Shown here: positions 8,988-17,884 of the stretch, piece by piece
How the letters are laid out: every line of letters starts with the position of its first letter
Position numbering within the stretch: position 1 is the first letter of the stretch
Assembly (NCBI GenBank): GCA_024235395.1
Contig: JACKMK010000001.1
Location: forward strand, 930,001 to 994,000
Length of the DNA: 64,000 bases
Reading direction: 5' to 3'
Source of the DNA: Chromatiaceae bacterium
Lineage (GTDB): Bacteria; Pseudomonadota; Gammaproteobacteria; Chromatiales; Chromatiaceae
The notes under the pieces: model-generated
Database searches by the model: none
Told to the model about the DNA's origin: nothing
What the model saw: only the letters and a program-made list of their open reading frames with translations
Made by a program: the position numbers and the translations under genes

Positions 8988-10154
8988 TCAGCGTATCTGC
9001 TCGTTCAACAGTGTAAGGATGCGAATCGATGTGGGCGACGCGTCCGGCTCACCCTTGTCGTTGGCCACGGTCACCACGGTGCGATCGCCATTGTCGCCGA
9101 CCTTCACCTGATAGCGGTTGACCTTGTCCACATCCTTGTCGTCGCCCCAGAACTTGAGACTCGACAGCCAGCCCTCGTCGGCGTCCTCTTTCGAGGGGTC
9201 GTTGTAACGCACGTAGTAGATGCCTGCCGAGCGATCACGGTCCTCGACTGCAAAGCCGCCCCGGTCGAGTGCCAGACCGACCAGGCGCCAGGAGCGGCTG
9301 AAGGTGTCGTCGATCAGCAGCTGCGTGCCGGTGCGCGTATTAAGCAGCTGAGAACGGGTCTGCTGGCGCTGACCGCCTGCAGCCAGTTGGGCCTGGGCCC
9401 GCTCATCCAGCGCACCGAGGTACACCATCAGGCGACGCAGCATCTCGGCCTCGAGCTGCGGATCACGTTCACGCGGCACCCAGACGGTGCGTTCGGTGGT
9501 TCCACCCGAGCCCTGGATAACCTGCTCTTCCATACCGAAATGGGTCATATAGACCTCGGTCCGGCCATCCGTCGAACGCTCGAGGCGCACCCGGTACTGG
9601 TCGCGAAAACCGGTCTCGTAGAGGCCATCAAGAGTCTTGCGTATTGCGTCGGTAACGAAATCCCGACTGATATTCGCCCGGTTCTCAATCCACGCAGTGC
9701 GCATGATGCCCACGGTCGGATCCTGTTCGAGCATCAGGATGCCGGCTTCCTGCCAGAAATCGACCACGCGTTGCCAGACTTCTTCGACCGAGCCGGTAAC
9801 CACCAACCACCGAGAATCACCGTCACGCCGGACTTCAATGTCCTTGACCGCCGGCAGCACACTGCCCGCCACCGCCACACGTGTGGCGTCGTCGGCACCA
9901 CGCAGCTTGCGATCGGTCAGGTACTCGGAATAACTGGTCGACACGCCGCCGATGCTGTCTGGCACGCTCATGCGGTCATTGATCCGGTCAGATGTCAGGT
10001 CGGGTGGCAGTTCGAGGTTGCGATCGGCCTGGGTCTCGCGCTTGTATTCAACCGCCTTGTCCGGCAATACGTCATCGACGTTGACGCTGCTGCAGGCAGC
10101 GATGCCGACAGCAAACAGGGCCAGAAGCGAGTTACGAGACAACTTTTTCATCAT
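8988..10154 (-). CDS. bamC: BamC, outer-membrane assembly lipoprotein
   Basis: 388 residues from the ATG at 10154, which has AGGA upstream. A longer reading frame exists but the lipoprotein signal only makes sense from here. After KKLSRN comes a hydrophobic core and a lipobox GIAAC, so Cys21 should be lipidated. The following disordered segment (VLPDKAVEYKRETQADR, LELPPDLT) is the BamD-binding N-terminal stretch typical of BamC/NlpB. Two helix-grip domains follow (RDGDSRWLVVTGSVEEVWQ and TFSRSWRLVGLALDRGGF). BamC is an accessory of the BAM complex that folds outer-membrane proteins. It sits 50 bases downstream of dapA, its usual partner. Confidence 0.95.
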   Translation of the reverse strand: MMKKLSRNSLLALFAVGIAACSSVNVDDVLPDKAVEYKRETQADRNLELPPDLTSDRINDRMSVPDSIGGVSTSYSEYLTDRKLRGADDATRVAVAGSVLPAVKDIEVRRDGDSRWLVVTGSVEEVWQRVVDFWQEAGILMLEQDPTVGIMRTAWIENRANISRDFVTDAIRKTLDGLYETGFRDQYRVRLERSTDGRTEVYMTHFGMEEQVIQGSGGTTERTVWVPRERDPQLEAEMLRRLMVYLGALDERAQAQLAAGGQRQQTRSQLLNTRTGTQLLIDDTFSRSWRLVGLALDRGGFAVEDRDRSAGIYYVRYNDPSKEDADEGWLSSLKFWGDDKDVDKVNRYQVKVGDNGDRTVVTVANDKGEPDASPTSIRILTLLNEQIR

Positions 10155-10204
10155 TATCAAGGATCCTGCAGCGCCAGCCCGGAGCGGCGCGCGTTCGACG
10201 CAGT

Positions 10205-11080
10205 CTAAAGGATACCGGCCTGCTGCATGGCTGCACGCAGTTGCCCGTGGAAGCTTTCTGAGAACCAGGTCAGCGGCAGGCGAATACCGCGTTCGATCAG
10301 GCCCATCTCGGCCAACGCCCATTTGACCGGGATCGGATTGGCCTCGAGAAACAGGTCCCTGTGCAGGCCCGCCAGGGGTGCATCCAGCTGCTCCGCCCGG
10401 GCACTGTCCCCGGCGAGTGCGGCCGCGCACATCGCGTGCATGGCGGCCGGTGCGATGTTCGCAGTGACCGAGATGTCACCATCGGCGCCCAGCAGGATGG
10501 CCTCGCGGGCCGTGGCATCGTCACCGCTGTAGACCGCGAAACCGGGTGGCGTCAGCTCTCGCAGGCGGGTGATCCTGTCGAGCTGTCCCGTCGCCTCCTT
10601 GACCCCGACGACGTTGTCGACCTGGGCGATGCGCGCGACCGTTTCGGGGAGCATGTCGACCGCGGTGCGCCCGGGCACGTTGTACAGGATCTGCGGGATG
10701 TCGACCGCCTCGGCGACTGCCTTGTGATGCAGGAAAAGCCCTTCCTGGGTCGGCTTGTTGTAATACGGCGTGACCAGCAGGCAGGCATCCGCACCGGCAG
10801 CCTTGGCACATCGGGTCAGTGCAATGGCCTCGCTGGTGGAGTTGGCCCCGGTACCGGCGATGACCGGGATACGGCCTCCGGCCTGATCCACCGCAACGGC
10901 GATGGCGGCACAATGTTCGTCTTCATCGAGGGTGGCCGACTCGCCCGTGGTGCCGACAGCGACGATCGCGTCGGTACCCTGCGCCACATGCCAGTCGATC
11001 AGGCGCCGGAACGCCTGCTCATCGACCCCGCCGTCGGCGTGCATTGGGGTAACAATCGCGACCAGACTGCCCTGGATCAT
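10205..11080 (-). CDS. dapA: 4-Hydroxy-tetrahydrodipicolinate synthase
   Basis: 291 residues, family length. It condenses pyruvate with aspartate semialdehyde in lysine and diaminopimelate synthesis. Visible signatures are GTTGESATL (residues 43-51), Tyr133 in ILYNVPGRT and the Schiff-base Lys161 in VGVKEATG. First gene of dapA-bamC-MBL, divergent from the galT-like gene across 170 bases that must hold both promoters. Confidence 0.97.
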   Translation of the reverse strand: MIQGSLVAIVTPMHADGGVDEQAFRRLIDWHVAQGTDAIVAVGTTGESATLDEDEHCAAIAVAVDQAGGRIPVIAGTGANSTSEAIALTRCAKAAGADACLLVTPYYNKPTQEGLFLHHKAVAEAVDIPQILYNVPGRTAVDMLPETVARIAQVDNVVGVKEATGQLDRITRLRELTPPGFAVYSGDDATAREAILLGADGDISVTANIAPAAMHAMCAAALAGDSARAEQLDAPLAGLHRDLFLEANPIPVKWALAEMGLIERGIRLPLTWFSESFHGQLRAAMQQAGIL

Positions 11081-11250
11081 CCGCTGGCTCCGATGGAAAT
11101 CAAGCGTTTGATTCTATCGCGGCGCGTTTTGGCGTGCCAAGAAACATTCAGCCGCGGCGGCGATTCGATGCCCCCATTAATATGGTCAGCTTGAGGGTGG
11201 CCGCCCGTGCCAGTAGAAACGAGCGATCAGCAACGGAGATTTGAATCGGC

Positions 11251-12339
11251 ATGAGCGAATCCGGCGAAAACGTACGCGAAATCAGGATCAACCCCATAGT
11301 CCCGACCGAGTCGGTGCTGGTCGCCACCGCCCGCGGCATGCGCCCGAAAAACGCCGAGAAACGTGTCGAACGCGATACCCGCGCGGTCGTAGAGACCTGC
11401 CCGTTCTGCCGTGGCAACGAGGAACGCACCCCACCACAGATCAAATCCTACCCGGAGGGGGATGAATGGGCGATCCGGATCGTGCCGAACCTCTATCCCG
11501 TTCTGGGTGACGACCGCGCACAGTCGAACATCGCCTTCGGCCTGCAGCAGGTGATCGACGGCTATGGCCGACACGAGGTGGTGATCGACAACGCCAGCCA
11601 CGGGATCGCCCTGCACGAGATGACTCAGGCGCACCTGGCGGACCTTTTCTCGGTCTACCAGCAACGCATGGCCGAGTTGTACGCGTCTGACCGCCGCCTG
11701 AAATATGTCTTGGTGTTCAAGAACTTCGGCGCTGCCGCCGGGGCCAGCATCGCGCACACGCACAGCCAGATCATCGCCACACCGGTGGTGCCCGAAAACG
11801 TGCAGAACGAGGTCCAGCACAGCCGCGAATACCACAGGAAGCTGAACCACTGCGTGTTCTGCTCATTGATCGACGAGGCCCTGACCTACGAGGCGACGAT
11901 CTACGATCGAGATTCCGGGCAGATCCGGCGCAAGATCAATGTCGGGCAATACGTCGTCGAGCGTGGCAAGCACTTCGTTGCGATCAAACCTTTTGCCAGT
12001 CGCTTCGAGTGGGAGATCCATATACTCCCGCTGCAGCATCAGGCCGACTTTCTCAAGGCCAACCGTGACGATCTCGACGATTTCGCCCGCGTGCTGCGCC
12101 GTACGATGGCCCGTCTCGACAAGGTGGTCGGTGGCGTGCAGTACAACTTCTTCCTCCACTCGGTGCCGCATGGCAGCGAGTACGACGACTGCCAGGACAG
12201 CTATCACTGGCACCTGGAGATCTGCCCACGCACCAGTATCCCTACCGGGTTCGAACTGGGGTCGGGCCTGTTCGTCAGCACGGTCAGCCCTGAAGCAGCG
12301 GCCCAGGCCCTGCGCGACGCCGATATCGGAGACGCCTGA
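11251..12339 (+). CDS. GalT-like nucleotidyltransferase/phosphorylase (HIT superfamily)
   Basis: 362 residues with the galactose-1-phosphate uridylyltransferase fold. C50-PF-C53 and H117 (VVIDNASH) match the zinc site. HTHSQ at 169-173 replaces the HPHGQ active-site triad of classical GalT, with H171 as the expected nucleophile. A second CVFC (C201, C204) and YHWHLEICPR mark the C-terminal half. The HTHSQ form is typical of the bacterial and plant branch that includes ADP-glucose phosphorylase, so the substrate is uncertain and I do not call it galT. GGAG lies 12 bases before the ATG. It heads the galT-like/gcvR/bcp/phoH run. Confidence 0.85.
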   Translation: MSESGENVREIRINPIVPTESVLVATARGMRPKNAEKRVERDTRAVVETCPFCRGNEERTPPQIKSYPEGDEWAIRIVPNLYPVLGDDRAQSNIAFGLQQVIDGYGRHEVVIDNASHGIALHEMTQAHLADLFSVYQQRMAELYASDRRLKYVLVFKNFGAAAGASIAHTHSQIIATPVVPENVQNEVQHSREYHRKLNHCVFCSLIDEALTYEATIYDRDSGQIRRKINVGQYVVERGKHFVAIKPFASRFEWEIHILPLQHQADFLKANRDDLDDFARVLRRTMARLDKVVGGVQYNFFLHSVPHGSEYDDCQDSYHWHLEICPRTSIPTGFELGSGLFVSTVSPEAAAQALRDADIGDA

Positions 12340-12437
12340 GGTCCACAAGCGCTTCCGCTACCACGAGGCGAGACAAGGGGCGAACGCAGCAGTACACTGG
12401 CGCCCTTCCACTTTCAGCACGCCACCCTTTGCCTGCC

Positions 12438-12977
12438 ATGCCTGTCAAAAACAGTCACCTCGTCATTTCAGCCCTGGGAAAAGACCGTCCGGGCATCGTC
12501 AATCAGCTTTCAAAGGCGATTTACGAACTCGACTGCAACATCACCGACAGCCGCATGACGGTTCTGGGCGGTGAGTTTGCGATCCTGCTGCTGGTCTGTG
12601 GGCCCTGGAATCGCCTGGCGAAACTGGAGGACCAGGTGCCGGAACTCCAGGAACGCCTGGACCTCACGATCAACACCAAACGCACCGAGGAACGGACGGG
12701 CAACGCCAATCTCCTGCCCTACGGTGTGGACGTGGTATCGCTGGATCACCCGGGGATCGTGTACAGCCTGGCCAGTTTCTTCTCGGAAAAGAACATCAAT
12801 ATCGAAGATATGACCACCAGTTCCTATGCGGCCGCACATACCGGAACACCGATGTTTTCGGTACGAATGAGTATCGGCATCCCGGCCGACATCCACATCG
12901 CGGCACTGCGTGACGAGTTCATGGATTTCTGTGACAGCATGAACATCGACGCGGTGCTCGAACCGATCAAGGGCTGA
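12438..12977 (+). CDS. gcvR: GcvR-like regulator with two ACT domains
   Basis: 179 residues. The first ACT domain starts at HLVISALGKDRPGIVNQL and the second at VVSLDHPGIVYSLASFFS, the layout of the glycine-cleavage-system regulator GcvR. In E. coli GcvR antagonises GcvA; no gcvA or gcv genes are in the window. I chose the ATG at 12438 over an in-frame TTG three codons earlier. It lies 98 bases after the galT-like gene and 23 bases before bcp; a gcvR-bcp pair is common in gammaproteobacteria. Confidence 0.88.
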   Translation: MPVKNSHLVISALGKDRPGIVNQLSKAIYELDCNITDSRMTVLGGEFAILLLVCGPWNRLAKLEDQVPELQERLDLTINTKRTEERTGNANLLPYGVDVVSLDHPGIVYSLASFFSEKNINIEDMTTSSYAAAHTGTPMFSVRMSIGIPADIHIAALRDEFMDFCDSMNIDAVLEPIKG

Positions 12978-13000
12978 AACGCACAGGAGGCCTGACATCC

Positions 13001-13474
13001 ATGGCTGACGCCGTTGTTGGCAAGAAGGTACCCGACCTGACACTCCATCTGACCGGAGATCGACGGGTGAAGCTCTCCGATTTCGCCGGCAAGCCCCTGG
13101 TGTTGTACTTCTACCCGAAGGCGAGCACACCGGGCTGCACTCAGGAAGGGCTCGACTTCAGCGCCGCGATCGCGAAGTTCAGACGGCAGTCCTGCGCAAT
13201 CCTCGGCGCCTCGCGCGACAGCCTCAAGGCACAGGATAACTTCAAGGCCAAACAGTCGTTTGCGTTCGACTTGGTATCGGACGGCGATGAAGCGCTGTGC
13301 AACGCCTTTGGCGTCATCAAAATGAAAAACATGTATGGCAAACAGGTGCGCGGCATCGAACGCAGCACCTTTCTGATCGGCGCCGACGGTGTGTTGCGCC
13401 AGGAATGGCGTGGCGTGAAGGTCAAGGGTCACGTCGAGCAGGTGCTCGATGCCGTCAAGGCCCTGAACAAGTAA
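13001..13474 (+). CDS. bcp: Peroxiredoxin, Bcp/PrxQ family
   Basis: 157 residues, thioredoxin fold. The peroxidatic Cys46 lies in YPKASTPGCTQEG. The usual resolving cysteine five residues later is absent (CTQEGL instead of CxxxxC). Other cysteines are Cys65 (RRQSCAILGA) and Cys100 (DEALCNAFGV), the latter at the position of E. coli Bcp Cys99. The protein may therefore work as a 1-Cys enzyme or use another resolving residue. It reduces peroxides in the cytosol. GGAGG precedes the ATG. Confidence 0.92.
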   Translation: MADAVVGKKVPDLTLHLTGDRRVKLSDFAGKPLVLYFYPKASTPGCTQEGLDFSAAIAKFRRQSCAILGASRDSLKAQDNFKAKQSFAFDLVSDGDEALCNAFGVIKMKNMYGKQVRGIERSTFLIGADGVLRQEWRGVKVKGHVEQVLDAVKALNK

Positions 13475-13502
13475 CCCTTCGGATTCCACCCTGCGGAGCA
13501 CC

Positions 13503-14918
13503 ATGGGCATCAAATCGCGCCACGACAAGAAGATCTTCATTCTCGACACCAACGTGCTGATGCACGACCCGACCTCGATCTTTCGCTTCGCCGAACACGA
13601 TATCTTCATCCCGATGGTGGTCCTCGAGGAACTGGACCGGGCCAAGAAGGGCACGTCGGAGGTTGCGCGCAACTCGCGCCAGGTCAGCCGCTTCCTCGAC
13701 GAACTGATGACCTCTGCGTCCAAGCAGGACATCGACTCCGGACTGCCCCTGCCGTGTACCGCGAAGTTCCGCAACGACGTGGTCGACGCCGATTGCGGCC
13801 ACCTGTTCTTCCAGACCCAACTGCAGCCCAAGCAGCTGCCACAGACCCTGCCCGGCAATACGCCGGACAACAACATCCTCGGCACCGCCCTGGCACTGGC
13901 CGAGATGGCGCCGAAGCGCCATGTCACCCTGGTATCGAAGGACATCAACCTGCGAATCAAGGCGGCGGTGATCGGCATCCACACCGAGGATTACCACAAC
14001 GACCAGGTCCTCGACGACGTCAACCTGCTGTACAGCGGCGAATCGGAGCTGCCTGGTGATTTCTGGGAGAGTCACAGCAAGGACATTGACTCGTGGCAGG
14101 AGGACGGACACACCTACTACCGGGTCAAGGGGCCTGACACGGCCAAGTGGTATGTCAATCAGTGCCTGTACATGGAGGGCGAACAGCCGTTCGAGGCGGT
14201 CGTCCGCAGCAAGGACGGCGACGACGCAATCATAGAGATCGTCAAGGATTTCCGCTCCAGCAAACACGCGGTCTGGGGCATCAGTGCACGCAATCGCGAG
14301 CAGAACTTCGCGCTCAACCTGCTGATGGACCCATCGATCGATTTCGTCACCCTGCTCGGTACCGCGGGTACCGGCAAGACGCTGCTTGCGCTGGCGGCTG
14401 GCCTTGCCCAGGTCCTCGACAAGAACCGCTTCCGCGAGATCATCATGACCCGTGTCACCGTGCCGGTCGGCGAAGACATCGGCTTCCTGCCAGGTACCGA
14501 GGAGGAAAAGATGACGCCGTGGATGGGAGCCCTGATGGACAATCTCGAGGTCCTGACGCAGACAGAGGGTGGCGAGTGGGGCCGCGCGGCCACCGACGAC
14601 CTGTTGCGCTCACGGATCAGGATTCACTCCCTGAACTTCATGCGCGGACGCACCTTCCTGAACAAATACATCATTCTCGATGAGGCGCAGAACCTCACGC
14701 CGAAACAGATGAAGACGTTGATCACGCGCGCCGGGCCGGGGACCAAGATCGTGTGCCTGGGCAACGTCGCACAGATTGACACGCCTTACCTGACAGAGAC
14801 CACGTCGGGCCTCACCTATGTGGTGGACAGATTCAAGAACTGGCCGCACGGCGGACATATCACGCTGCTGCGCGGTGAGCGCTCGCGTCTGGCCGATTTC
14901 GCCTCGGAGGCACTGTAA
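13503..14918 (+). CDS. PIN-PhoH fusion ATPase (PhoH2 type)
   Basis: 471 residues. The N-terminal PIN nuclease domain starts at KIFILDTNVLMHDP (acidic Asp15) with further acidic residues at LEELDRAKKG and LVSKDINLRIKA. From about residue 265 a PhoH-type P-loop ATPase follows, with Walker A GTAGTGKT (286-293), FMRGRTFLNKYIILDEAQN (Walker B) and LITRAGPGTKIVCLGNVAQ. Members of this fusion family have been described as RNA helicase/ribonuclease enzymes. It follows bcp by 28 bases. The end converges with the hybrid kinase gene. Confidence 0.93.
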   Translation: MGIKSRHDKKIFILDTNVLMHDPTSIFRFAEHDIFIPMVVLEELDRAKKGTSEVARNSRQVSRFLDELMTSASKQDIDSGLPLPCTAKFRNDVVDADCGHLFFQTQLQPKQLPQTLPGNTPDNNILGTALALAEMAPKRHVTLVSKDINLRIKAAVIGIHTEDYHNDQVLDDVNLLYSGESELPGDFWESHSKDIDSWQEDGHTYYRVKGPDTAKWYVNQCLYMEGEQPFEAVVRSKDGDDAIIEIVKDFRSSKHAVWGISARNREQNFALNLLMDPSIDFVTLLGTAGTGKTLLALAAGLAQVLDKNRFREIIMTRVTVPVGEDIGFLPGTEEEKMTPWMGALMDNLEVLTQTEGGEWGRAATDDLLRSRIRIHSLNFMRGRTFLNKYIILDEAQNLTPKQMKTLITRAGPGTKIVCLGNVAQIDTPYLTETTSGLTYVVDRFKNWPHGGHITLLRGERSRLADFASEAL

Positions 14919-14939
14919 GACACGAGACGCTGTCCGGCG

Positions 14940-17699
14940 TCAGGCAGCCGAGGCGTTGGCGACGTGCTCCCTGAGCGCCTGTTCGGCGACCTGATAGGCA
15001 GCTTCGACGGCGCGGAACGCAGCCGACGCTTCAGACAGGTTGCCACCCCGCGCCAGTCGCTCCGCCTCGCGCGCCAGCTCCGAAAGTTGCATGGCACCGA
15101 CATTGGCGCTGCTGGATTTGAGTGAATGCACCGGGTTGACCAGCGCCTCGACGCTGCCCCGGTCGATCGCCGCGTGCCCATCAGCAAGCAGTTTCGGCGC
15201 ATTGCGCAGATAGGTGCGCAGCAGACTCAGATAGTCGTCTTCCATGATCTCCTGCAGTTCACGCAGTACGCCCTCGTCGAGAACCGGATTCATCACCTTC
15301 TCCTGCTCCTGTTTGACCGGTGCATTCAGGGCCGCCCGCTGAGGCAGCTTCGCCGCTGCTGTGATCCAGCCGGCAACACAGTTACGCAATTCGTCGAGAC
15401 TGACCGGCTTTGCCAGGTAGTCATCCATACCCGCATCGATGCACTTCTCGCGGTCGCCCTCCATCGCGTTCGCCGTCATTGCGATGATCGGCGTCGGCGC
15501 ACGGCCCTCGCCTTTCTCACGCTGCCGGATCCTGCGCGTGGCCTCGTAACCATCCATCACCGGCATCTGGCAGTCCATGAAAATGATATCGAAGCGCTGG
15601 CTGTCGAACTGTGACAAAGCCTCGCTGCCATCAGTCGCAGACACGCAACCCAGGCCCAGCTTCGACAGGGCCTTGCGCACCACACCCAGGTTCACCGGAT
15701 TGTCCTCGACCAGCAGCACCTGGCCGGAAAACTCGCCGCCCCTCACCACTTCAGGCATCTCGTCGAGAGAGACGTCCCACGCCGAGACGTTCAGGTCATC
15801 ATAGATCTCTTCCGGCCGGAGTTCCGGATTCCCAAAATGGCGACTCTCGACATCGAACAGGCGGTGCAATACGCGCCGCAGCGGCTCTGGACGCAGCGCA
15901 TCGGTCAGCACCAGTACGCCGAATTCACGTTTGATCTTCTGCGCCAGCGCGTCCGAGCGCACGGCAACGACAATGTTGATGCGTTTGAGGGCATCGACAC
16001 TGCGTATCTCGGCCAACAAGCCGGGTAAACGATGTTCGATACCGGTGCCATCGATCAACACCAACTCGTAGACCCAGCTGTCACCCAGCATTGCCGAGGA
16101 GCGCAGCTTGGATACCGCATCCGCAGGTTCAATCGTGGCCTCTTCGACCACCCCCCAACTGCGCAGATTCTGTGCAACGCGCGCTGCATTCTCGGCATCC
16201 GCTATCAGGGTAAGGATACGTACCCCCTGCAGGTTGCGACGTGCCGAAGGCACCTCCATCACCGATTTGCGCAACGGCACCAGGAACCAGAACGTCGAAC
16301 CCTGCCCAGGGGTCGAGCGCACACCGATTTTGCCGCCCATCAGTTCGACCAGGCGCTTGCAGATGACCAGCCCGAGACCGGTACCACCATGCTTGCGCGT
16401 GGTCGAGGCATCCGCCTGGGTGAACGACTGAAACAGACGATCGGCGGTCTCCATCGACATACCGATGCCGGTGTCGGCCACCGCAAACAGCAACTCGACC
16501 TCCTTCTGGCTCGTCTGACCACGTGACACCTCCACCCGGATGCCGCCTTCCTCAGTGAACTTGATCGCGTTGCTCACCAGGTTGATCAGGATCTGCCGCA
16601 GGCGAATCGGGTCGCCGCGCACCACGTGAGGCACGCTTTCGGCGACACTCGCACTCAGCTTCAGGTTGTGATTGCGCGCACTGCCGCTCATCAGCTCTGT
16701 TACCGAGCCGACCAGATCGCGGACATCGATCTCAATCGACTCCAGCTGCAGCTTGCCGGACTCGACCTTGGCGAAGTCGAGGATGTCGTTGATGATGCGC
16801 AACAGGTGGCGCGACGAACTCTGCGCCGTGCGCACGAACTTCTGCTGCTCGCCGTTCAATGGCGTGTCGCGCAGCATTTCCAGAATCGGCAGGATACCGT
16901 TCAGCGGGGTGCGGATTTCGTGGCTCATCGTCGCCAGGAACTCGGTCTTGGCACGGCTGGCGTCCTCGGCGAGGTTGAGTATCTCGGCGAGTTCGGCCTC
17001 CAGGGTCACCCGCCGGCCTTCGGCCTCACGCAGGCGGGCCTCATCGTCGTCGAGACGGCGCTGCAGTTCGGACGCCTCGAACCGCTGGTAATGGAGGTCC
17101 GCCGCCGTCAACTGTATACGCCGCGCGTAGAGGGCCGCCATGCCGGCCAACAGTGCCAGCGCCCCCCACACACCGGCGGCGAGTATCAGCTCCTGGAGCG
17201 GTTGGCCGGAAACGAACACCAGACCGAGCGCGAATGCCAATTGCACCAGCAGTTGCGTGATCAGACACGACACACTCGACAGGTTCGGCAGCAGCGAGAT
17301 CGCCAACGCCAGGCAGACGATCGCCAGCAGCCGGCCTTCGAGGGGATCGAAGGTCATCGAAACCGCAAGCGCGAACGCCCAGGCGGCACTGCTGAGCGCC
17401 ATTACTGCGGTCACGAACATTCGCCAACGGGCCACCGAATGGCGACTCAGCAAGCGCCGGCCGAGTACCGGCCCCCCGAAGGCGGCGAGTAGCGCGGGTG
17501 CCGTCGCCCATCCCAGCCAATAACTGTCCAGCCGCGTCTCGGCAGTACCCAGCCATGCAACCAAGGCGGTGAGAATCAGCAGGGCGCCGCCGGCAAAACC
17601 AGCCAGCCAGGCCGCACTTCTGAGGCTGTCCACGTCCAGCAGACCGCGCAGGGCCTGGGCGCCGATCTCGGCTTCTGTCGGGTCTCGTTCTGGCGCCAC
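14940..17699 (-). CDS. Hybrid sensor histidine kinase with receiver and HPt domains
   Basis: About 919 residues from the GTG at 17699 (GGAGG 13 bases upstream); a TTG at 17729 is the alternative start and lacks a ribosome site. Six or so hydrophobic helices fill residues 25-195, followed by a coiled coil. HisKA has His260 (FLATMSHEIRTPLNG) and HATPase_c has GGTGLGLVICKRLVELMGG. A degenerate receiver follows (about 500-610), then a true receiver with Asp709 (IIFMDCQMPVMDGYE) and a C-terminal HPt with His858 (PVHSLKSSSANVGAM). This is the full His-Asp-His relay of BarA/LuxQ-type kinases. The gene is divergent from the receiver/GGDEF/EAL protein at 17885, the obvious candidate partner. Confidence 0.92.
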   Translation of the reverse strand: MAPERDPTEAEIGAQALRGLLDVDSLRSAAWLAGFAGGALLILTALVAWLGTAETRLDSYWLGWATAPALLAAFGGPVLGRRLLSRHSVARWRMFVTAVMALSSAAWAFALAVSMTFDPLEGRLLAIVCLALAISLLPNLSSVSCLITQLLVQLAFALGLVFVSGQPLQELILAAGVWGALALLAGMAALYARRIQLTAADLHYQRFEASELQRRLDDDEARLREAEGRRVTLEAELAEILNLAEDASRAKTEFLATMSHEIRTPLNGILPILEMLRDTPLNGEQQKFVRTAQSSSRHLLRIINDILDFAKVESGKLQLESIEIDVRDLVGSVTELMSGSARNHNLKLSASVAESVPHVVRGDPIRLRQILINLVSNAIKFTEEGGIRVEVSRGQTSQKEVELLFAVADTGIGMSMETADRLFQSFTQADASTTRKHGGTGLGLVICKRLVELMGGKIGVRSTPGQGSTFWFLVPLRKSVMEVPSARRNLQGVRILTLIADAENAARVAQNLRSWGVVEEATIEPADAVSKLRSSAMLGDSWVYELVLIDGTGIEHRLPGLLAEIRSVDALKRINIVVAVRSDALAQKIKREFGVLVLTDALRPEPLRRVLHRLFDVESRHFGNPELRPEEIYDDLNVSAWDVSLDEMPEVVRGGEFSGQVLLVEDNPVNLGVVRKALSKLGLGCVSATDGSEALSQFDSQRFDIIFMDCQMPVMDGYEATRRIRQREKGEGRAPTPIIAMTANAMEGDREKCIDAGMDDYLAKPVSLDELRNCVAGWITAAAKLPQRAALNAPVKQEQEKVMNPVLDEGVLRELQEIMEDDYLSLLRTYLRNAPKLLADGHAAIDRGSVEALVNPVHSLKSSSANVGAMQLSELAREAERLARGGNLSEASAAFRAVEAAYQVAEQALREHVANASAA

Positions 17700-17884
17700 G
17701 CTGGTCTGTCGACCTCCCCGGCCGGGCAAATGGGATAGGCGCCATTGTGCAATCTAAACAGCGCTTTAGCAGGAATGATTGTGGCAGACTATGCACAGAT
17801 AGCATATCGTTGAACGAAAGCCGCCGATGCACCCGGGGAGGTCCCGGCGCAACCCAAGCTCAGCGTGCAGGAGAATCGAATTCG

